From Limnephilus marmoratus (lineage: Eukaryota > Arthropoda > Insecta > Trichoptera > Limnephilidae), in contig OU862927.1 of the NCBI GenBank assembly GCA_917880885.1, positions 40,451,571-40,515,570 of the forward strand: a stretch of DNA of 64,000 nt. Reading direction: 5' to 3'. Positions 61,301 through 64,000 of this stretch are shown here, piece by piece. Each line of letters starts with the position of its first letter. Positions within the stretch are counted from its first letter, which is position 1. The position numbers were made by a program, and so were the translations under genes. The notes beneath the pieces were generated by a model. It did not search any database and was not told the DNA's origin. It saw only the letters and a program-made list of their open reading frames with translations.

Positions 61301-64000
61301 TTTAATATATAAATTAAACTTAAACTTTTAAAATTGCGCCGAATCTTTTAAATTTCACAACTTCAACTCCCTTCATAAACGACTTTTAATTATTGACAAA
61401 ATCTTGTTATTTAAAATTTTGAATAATGGCCTGGACTCGCCAGAGCTTACCAATTTAATAAAAATTCATATCCTGTCAAGATCAATGCGACAATTCAATT
61501 TATTTCATTTGCCCACATGTGGAACAAACATTAGAAAAAATTCCCCAATTCTCCGTACATGTGCGCAATAAACACAATTTCACAATATAGACAATTTTCA
61601 TCATTAAGTCATTATAAAATACATACAAATGGCCTTTTCCTTGAGTTGGATCATGTAGTATGATAATAGTTATACGTATGTAATAATATATGTAGTTGGA
61701 TAATAGTTAGAAGAATGTGCATGGGATGATTCATTAATGTAGGTGTACCGAGATAGAGTTGCTTGATTTTACATCCTGATATTATTGTATTTACTTCAAA
61801 TTAATATTTATTCTTTCAGAACTGGCCACCTTCCAAGCATCCAACTCCATAACCCCCGGGAGGCACATCTGCAATCTATGCCAGAGAGAATTCAAGCATG
61901 CCAAGATGCTCAAGTCACACATGCGCCTGCACTCTAACTGGATCAAGGTGTGTTGCTTTCTGTACAATCATGTAGCTAAATGGTTTAAGGTCGGGAGGTT
62001 GCAGGAAAGGAGAACTACGGATGACTTCACAATGTCATTTATGGAAAAGGAAAAGAATTGTGGTCCTAGGAGTGATCCTTGATGCATCCCAGAAAAAGTT
62101 GATTGGTATTTTGTTTTATGCCAACTGCACGAAGAACACCAGGTTAGATTTCGTATCATATTGTTATTAGGAGAAAAACAGACTGCAAAGTCGTTGATAA
62201 AAAATAAAAAAGAGGAGAGGTTCTGAGTTTGAACCTTGAGGAACATCGAAAACACAGAACATTCAGTGGATTAGTGTTTTGTTTCAGGCCAACTATATGA
62301 ATGCATGTACAGTTATAGAAAAAAACGAAATAAATGGATAACAATGTCAATTCTAAAAATGGAAAATAGAGGTGGCTCCAAGATTGATCCTTGAGGTGCC
62401 CCAGAAAATACTGAAAACTTAGCGAATTGTTGTTTGTGTTGTTTTAGGCCAACTGCAAAAAGCTCCCCATAATTGTGTAGGTAGGATTTTGCGGGTTGAA
62501 GTTCATGTTTTGTTAAGAGAAGAAAATGAAAAATAAAAGTGGACCCAAGATCGAACCTTGAGGCATGCCAGAAAAAAAAATTTCAGCAGATTGGTGTGTT
62601 GTTTCAGGCCAACTGCAAGAAGCCACCCACATGCCCCGTGTGCCAGCGCTCCTTCAAGGGACCCGGCATGCTACGGCTGCACATGAAGACACACGAGGAG
62701 CGACCGCAGCGCCAGCCCACCTGCACCATCTGCCACCGCGTCTTCAAGACCAAGACCATCCTCTACCGCCATCGGCAGACGCATTTCGAGGTTGGTTGGT
62801 TGTTCCCTCAATCTTACGTGTTACGTCAAGTCACTTTCATCCTGTAAACTAGCAATATTCAAACCCTCAACATTACTAGATTTCTGATTGTCGTATTGGT
62901 GAATGGATATGTTATTCTTTATTCTATGGTTGTAACCTTGAACTGTTGTAGTGTTTGCATTATTTGATAATCATTATTCCGGTCCACTGTCCCAGCAAAA
63001 GACCCATCCGTGCACCATCTGCGAGAAGAGCTTCATCAGCAACTACGCGCTACAAGCACATCTGGCGCGCCACCGTGGAGAGAAGCCACACGCCTGCAAT
63101 GACTGTGGAAAAACCTTCTACAATAGCACCGATCTCAAGGTGAGAAAAATTACCCCAAGGGCACATAATTTTTATCTGTTTCCTTCCTTTCTTATGTGGT
63201 GTATCGTAAAAGCTTCCGCCTTGTAGAGACAGATGGCGGTGATATCAGCTATCGGTAGATTCCGCTAGATGGCAGGCCGCGTAGTGCTTAAGTTCTCCGG
63301 CAGGGGATCGGAGGGCTCAGAGGCTGTGTTTCAGTTATCACTCGCCAGAACCATTATAGCTAGCTTCTAGTTAGGTAGACTACCGCAGTCCCAATTGTAT
63401 ACGCGAAGTATAAATAAATCCAGATACGAAGAAGAATCTATTTTTATTCCGAAGTAATCTCCATCCGAAGGATTGGGAGAATCTGTTAGTGTGTCCATAA
63501 GATAACAGAACACTACATTTTTGTATATTTTATTGTACGCTATGCCAATACTGGTTACATGATATCACATAATCACGGCGTGAAGCCTGGAATTAAAGCA
63601 TTATTTTTAATATCTTCTCCCCTTGTCTTATTGGAGTTGGTTATCGATCATTTGGACAAAGCACCTCTAATTGTGCCTGTTCTGTGCTGCTACCTCAGCG
63701 GCCTCTATTTCTGTCTTTTTTTTTCTATAGAATCTCATCAAAATCTCACAGCTTGGACCCTAGAAAAAAGCTCTTCTATCGTAGCATTCCCCATATTGTA
63801 TTTATATTATTTTGGTAGGTTCACATCAGACTACACACCGGCGAAAAGCCGCTGACGTGTGGCGAGTGCAGCAAGACCTTCCGGCGCCACTCCACCCTCT
63901 GCCAGCACATAAAGAAGCACCGCGGCATTCGGGACCACGTCTGCACCGTCTGCGAGAAGGCCTTCTTTGAGGTCTCCAAGCTAACTGCACACATGCGGGT
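52232..64000 (+). CDS. ZAD C2H2 zinc-finger protein gene (partial, nine exons)
   Basis: Exons, all with GT-AG edges and consistent phases: 52232-52357, 57174-57311, 57877-57958, 59810-59928, 61092-61212, 61820-61947, 62608-62790, 62996-63139 and 63819-64000 (open at the window end). The N-terminal ZAD domain spans exons 1-2 (CRAC and CLQC zinc ligands), a dimerisation domain of insect zinc-finger factors. Exons 3-5 encode an acidic linker, exons 6-9 at least seven C2H2 fingers. ZAD factors are nuclear, sequence-specific DNA-binding proteins, numerous in insects. I cannot match it to a named gene. Confidence 0.9.
52560..52960. other. Intron 1 start with a dispersed repeat
   Basis: At 52835-52935 on the minus strand is a copy of the CTTATTATTTATCCCATGAAG ... 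TCAGGTCGGGGATACC sequence seen at 28205-28310 and, on the plus strand, at 53295-53365. Confidence 0.5.
52965..53255 (+). repeat. 81-bp minisatellite, about four copies
   Basis: TGTTTTTTAAA-TAAAGATAA starts at 52970, 53051, 53132 and 53194 (81, 81 and 62 apart). Units include CACAAGCCCGCTACACAAA and AAACCATTCAAAAACGTAGG. Inverted copies occur at 22085-22260. Confidence 0.75.
53584..53994 (-). mobile_element. Lepidopteran Helitron, second family, near complete
   Basis: The minus strand starts TACTAATATTATGAAGGCG, continues with GTTACTCTTTCACGCAAAAA and GGATTTTCATGAAGCTTTAC, and ends GCATGCCGGGAACCAGCTAG before T. The middle is a G-rich (minus) tract. Non-coding. Confidence 0.78.
54000..54360. 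other. Intron 1, LINE traces only
   Basis: About 54100-54345 carries degraded LINE sequence (for example GCAGAAATGGGCGGTCTG at 54303). No usable frame. Confidence 0.4.
54361..54570 (-). repeat. LINE 3' module and RT remnant
   Basis: AAGATAATTTCCCTCAGGGCC with AATGCTGTATGTAAGG and GCAAATTGTTTCACAGCCGAG, degraded minus-strand copies of the LINE tail and RT C-terminus. Confidence 0.55.
54985..56170 (+). repeat. GAGGTGTGAGGTGGTT tandem repeat, split by a hAT MITE
   Basis: Imperfect 60-70 bp units (GGGACAAATATGAGGTGAGG, then a GGACTACATGTCATGTCACG end) occur at about 55010, 55073, 56013 and 56080. The hAT MITE at 55146-56007 lies within the third unit. Confidence 0.65.
55146..56007. mobile_element. 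hAT-type MITE, 862 bp, copy 2
   Basis: The same ends as 14413-15417. Exact duplications CGTATGGG at 55138-55145 and 56008-56015. Compared with copy 1 it lacks about 140 bp near 55548, where copy 1 has TTCGCTGAACTAGGTCC and following sequence. Confidence 0.85.
56185..56545 (-). repeat. Minisatellite made from the SINE 3' end, five units
   Basis: GTGAATACCGCACAAGAGT followed by CCAACTGCTC and an A/T-rich spacer recurs near 56186, 56256, 56334, 56433 and 56518. The core equals the inverted 3' end of the SINE at 23700-23722. Confidence 0.75.
56550..57173. other. G-rich tract, LINE scrap and intron end
   Basis: 56555-56695 is a GGGGAGGG-type low-complexity tract; 56739-56800 is a short LINE-module piece (GGAGGCGGGTATGGGTACC). 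The rest is the 3' part of intron 1 with its acceptor at 57172-57173. Confidence 0.5.
57174..57311 (+). CDS. ZAD gene exon 2
   Basis: The acceptor is ATTGCAG; the exon reads VSESDGLPSQLCLQCVHQVS, RNYAFKQQVERSDSQLHSFL and QQNPNK, with donor GTAAAC. It supplies the second ZAD zinc pair (CLQC) and the closing helix. 46 codons, phase 0. Confidence 0.88.
57329..57406 (+). pseudogene. Partial duplicate of ZAD exon 2
   Basis: GATTGCAGGTGTCAGTCAGATG ... GTGCGTACATCAGGTG parallels the acceptor and first 60 bases of exon 2 only 18 bases after that exon. The frame is shifted by a 2-base loss; CLQC is destroyed. Confidence 0.65.
57609..57836 (-). repeat. LINE 3' module, minus copy in intron 2
   Basis: GGTGGGTATGGGTACCGCCG (minus) through ACCAACACCCCTGCCATAGG and AGGTGCCCGGGTTCATGGG, then ending in the RT-like stretch near 57620. 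Confidence 0.65.
57877..57958 (+). CDS. ZAD gene exon 3
   Basis: The acceptor is TTGTTTCAG; SLAKPNEEDVVIIQDIAAEV and QFSYIDN plus one base precede GTAAGT. Acidic linker. Confidence 0.82.
58145..58568. mobile_element. MITE with 28-bp TIR and ATAA duplication
   Basis: Ends GCGCGGGTCACATTATGCTG with TTGCCAGC following on both sides (one mismatch seen). ATAA flanks both ends (58141-58144, 58569-58572). The interior is rich in GCTGGC and CAGCGG motifs, some inverted. Non-coding, in intron 3. Confidence 0.75.
58575..58887 (+). pseudogene. LINE RT C-terminal fragment in intron 3
   Basis: LLTLYKSEVRSTVEFGSHLW and SGAPKYLKN, then in another frame VQKRAVRLIDSPILTDGLQS. Same family as 22985-23303, directly followed by the tail module. 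Confidence 0.72.
58888..59223 (+). repeat. LINE 3'-end module, best copy B
   Basis: Nearly the same as 47612-47942, ending in CCTCCTGTGTGGAGTTAATG and an A-tail. Confidence 0.8.
59325..59690 (+). mobile_element. tRNA-derived SINE, degraded head
   Basis: The body matches 23400-23735 (GGAAGATACTCTCAATATCGC, CCCCAATTGGGGATGTCAT). The pol III boxes in the head are diverged (GTGGGTTCAAACACC). Confidence 0.7.
59810..59928 (+). CDS. ZAD gene exon 4
   Basis: The acceptor is AATTTGCAG; the exon reads SNSQNSHDSSGSGPALEAFY, ITSENHSGEGNDEEMDQQLQ and the donor GTACGC. Ser/acid-rich linker. Phase 1 in, phase 0 out. Confidence 0.82.
59974..60590. mobile_element. Inverted-repeat element in intron 4
   Basis: Left GTGACGATCCACTGTTACGG and inverted right ATGACGATCCACAATTACGG, followed in both arms by TACCGTG-C-GCA and ATAATGCTGCAGCTCTTTC. 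It is related to the element at 24945-26185. Confidence 0.68.
60600..60745 (-). mobile_element. tRNA-like SINE related to the 32.8 kb palindrome
   Basis: Minus strand AGTCGAATTAGCTAAGTGG ... GTCTGGGTTCAATTCTTGG keeps A and B boxes, followed by ATGTTTTTCTGATTTTCTG and ATATTTTTCAATTTAGAG, a diverged match to the tail at 33085-33115. Confidence 0.6.
60746..61091. other. Intron 4 end, no feature seen
   Basis: AT-rich; ends at the exon 5 acceptor. Confidence 0.35.
61092..61212 (+). CDS. ZAD gene exon 5
   Basis: The acceptor is ATGTTCCAG; EQDELKDDEKEEEKCERSQD, LDQTIVKEQPASDGEDDDFL plus one base precede GTTAGT. Strongly acidic, highly charged linker. Confidence 0.84.
61213..61819. other. Intron 5, no feature seen
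   Basis: AT-rich, with no recognised repeat. Confidence 0.35.
61820..61947 (+). CDS. ZAD gene exon 6 (finger 1)
   Basis: The acceptor is TTCTTTCAG; LATFQASNSITPGRHICNLC, QREFKHAKMLKSHMRLHSNW, IK, donor GTGTGT. One C2H2 finger: CxxC ... HxxxH. Confidence 0.88.
61970..62607 (-). repeat. Four tandem units with antisense RT motif and copied exon 7 acceptor
   Basis: Units of about 155-165 bp. Each has, on the minus strand, an RT motif B (GMHQGSLLGP, VPQGSNSEPLLF, GAPQGSILEPPLF, GMPQGSILGPLLF) and, on the plus strand, a T-rich stretch with TTT(C/T)AGGCCAACTG or a variant, at about 62112, 62286, 62440 and 62604. The last is the true acceptor of exon 7. Confidence 0.72.
62608..62790 (+). CDS. ZAD gene exon 7 (fingers 2-3)
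   Basis: ANCKKPPTCPVCQRSFKG, PGMLRLHMKTHEERPQRQPT, CTICHRVFKTKTILYRHRQT, HFE, then the donor GTTGGT. Two C2H2 fingers with a long linker. GC-rich third positions contrast with the AT-rich introns. Confidence 0.88.
62996..63139 (+). CDS. ZAD gene exon 8 (finger 4, half of 5)
   Basis: QKTHPCTICEKSFISNYALQ, AHLARHRGEKPHACNDCGKT, FYNSTDLK, then GTGAGA. Finger 5 is split by the intron before its His pair, which comes from exon 9 (VHIRLH). Confidence 0.88.
63140..63818. other. Intron 8, no feature seen
   Basis: Includes a GC-richer patch at 63225-63330; no repeat or domain recognised. Confidence 0.35.
63819..64000 (+). CDS. ZAD gene exon 9 (rest of finger 5, fingers 6-7, open)
   Basis: The acceptor is TTTTGGTAG; VHIRLHTGEKPLTCGECSKT, FRRHSTLCQHIKKHRGIRDH, VCTVCEKAFFEVSKLTAHMR. 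The TGEKP linker is typical of tandem DNA-binding fingers. The exon runs off the window. Confidence 0.88.

Overview
This is a gene-poor, transposon-rich window from an animal nuclear genome, almost certainly a lepidopteran (moth or butterfly). Evidence: GT-AG introns, ZAD and C2H2 zinc-finger exons, C2CH THAP fingers, Helitron ends ending in CTAG before T of the types common in Lepidoptera, tRNA-headed SINEs, and RTE and CR1/jockey-type LINE remnants. The species cannot be named from sequence alone. No bacterial operon, CRISPR array or organellar gene was seen.

Two host loci can be read. (1) On the minus strand, from 50.5 kb to the left edge, five THAP-finger first exons (50388-50455, 35596-35672, 30599-30678, 21604-21680, 13525-13601) stand head to tail. 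Each has its own ATG and the CxxxxC half of the finger and ends with a phase-2 GT donor. Four are followed by a matching second exon carrying the CSxHF half (43188-43377, 34183-34366, 27583-27769, 19406-19589), each ending in phase 0. Further phase-0 exons lie at 41478-41615, 40195-40281, 36259-36327 and 32427-32702. The fifth finger is split by a 12.8 kb nested insertion and only a degraded second exon seems to remain at about 390-540. This is either a tandem family of THAP genes or one locus with several promoters. (2) On the plus strand, from 52232 past the right edge, nine in-phase exons encode a ZAD C2H2 zinc-finger protein, divergently placed from the first THAP exon across about 1.8 kb.

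Everything else is mobile or repetitive. At 547-13374 a TIR pair with an exact 8-bp target duplication encloses a nest: a very young Ty3/gypsy element with identical LTRs but no reverse transcriptase (1088-5271), Helitrons, a decayed YqaJ-type nuclease gene, and a 2 kb TIR element with its own 8-bp duplication and a decayed protein of unknown class. Later come an RTE LINE cut by a hAT element (14325-15846), a 5'-truncated LINE with nearly intact RT (17.0-19.1 kb), SINEs inside LINEs (23.3 kb), Harbinger, mariner-like, Mutator-like and hAT MITEs with target duplications, palindromes (6.1-6.8, 28.0-28.9, 32.74-33.16, 45.1-47.1 kb), minisatellites (43.7, 44.9, 53.0, 56.2 kb), and a Helitron end carrying several heat-shock-element arrays (33.6-33.9 kb) within a THAP intron.

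The most interesting signals are the THAP array, the RT-less but recently moved gypsy element, the heat-shock-element Helitron, the 103-bp tRNA-like unit arranged as a palindrome, and the fourfold tandem copying of the zinc-finger exon 7 acceptor together with an antisense RT motif.
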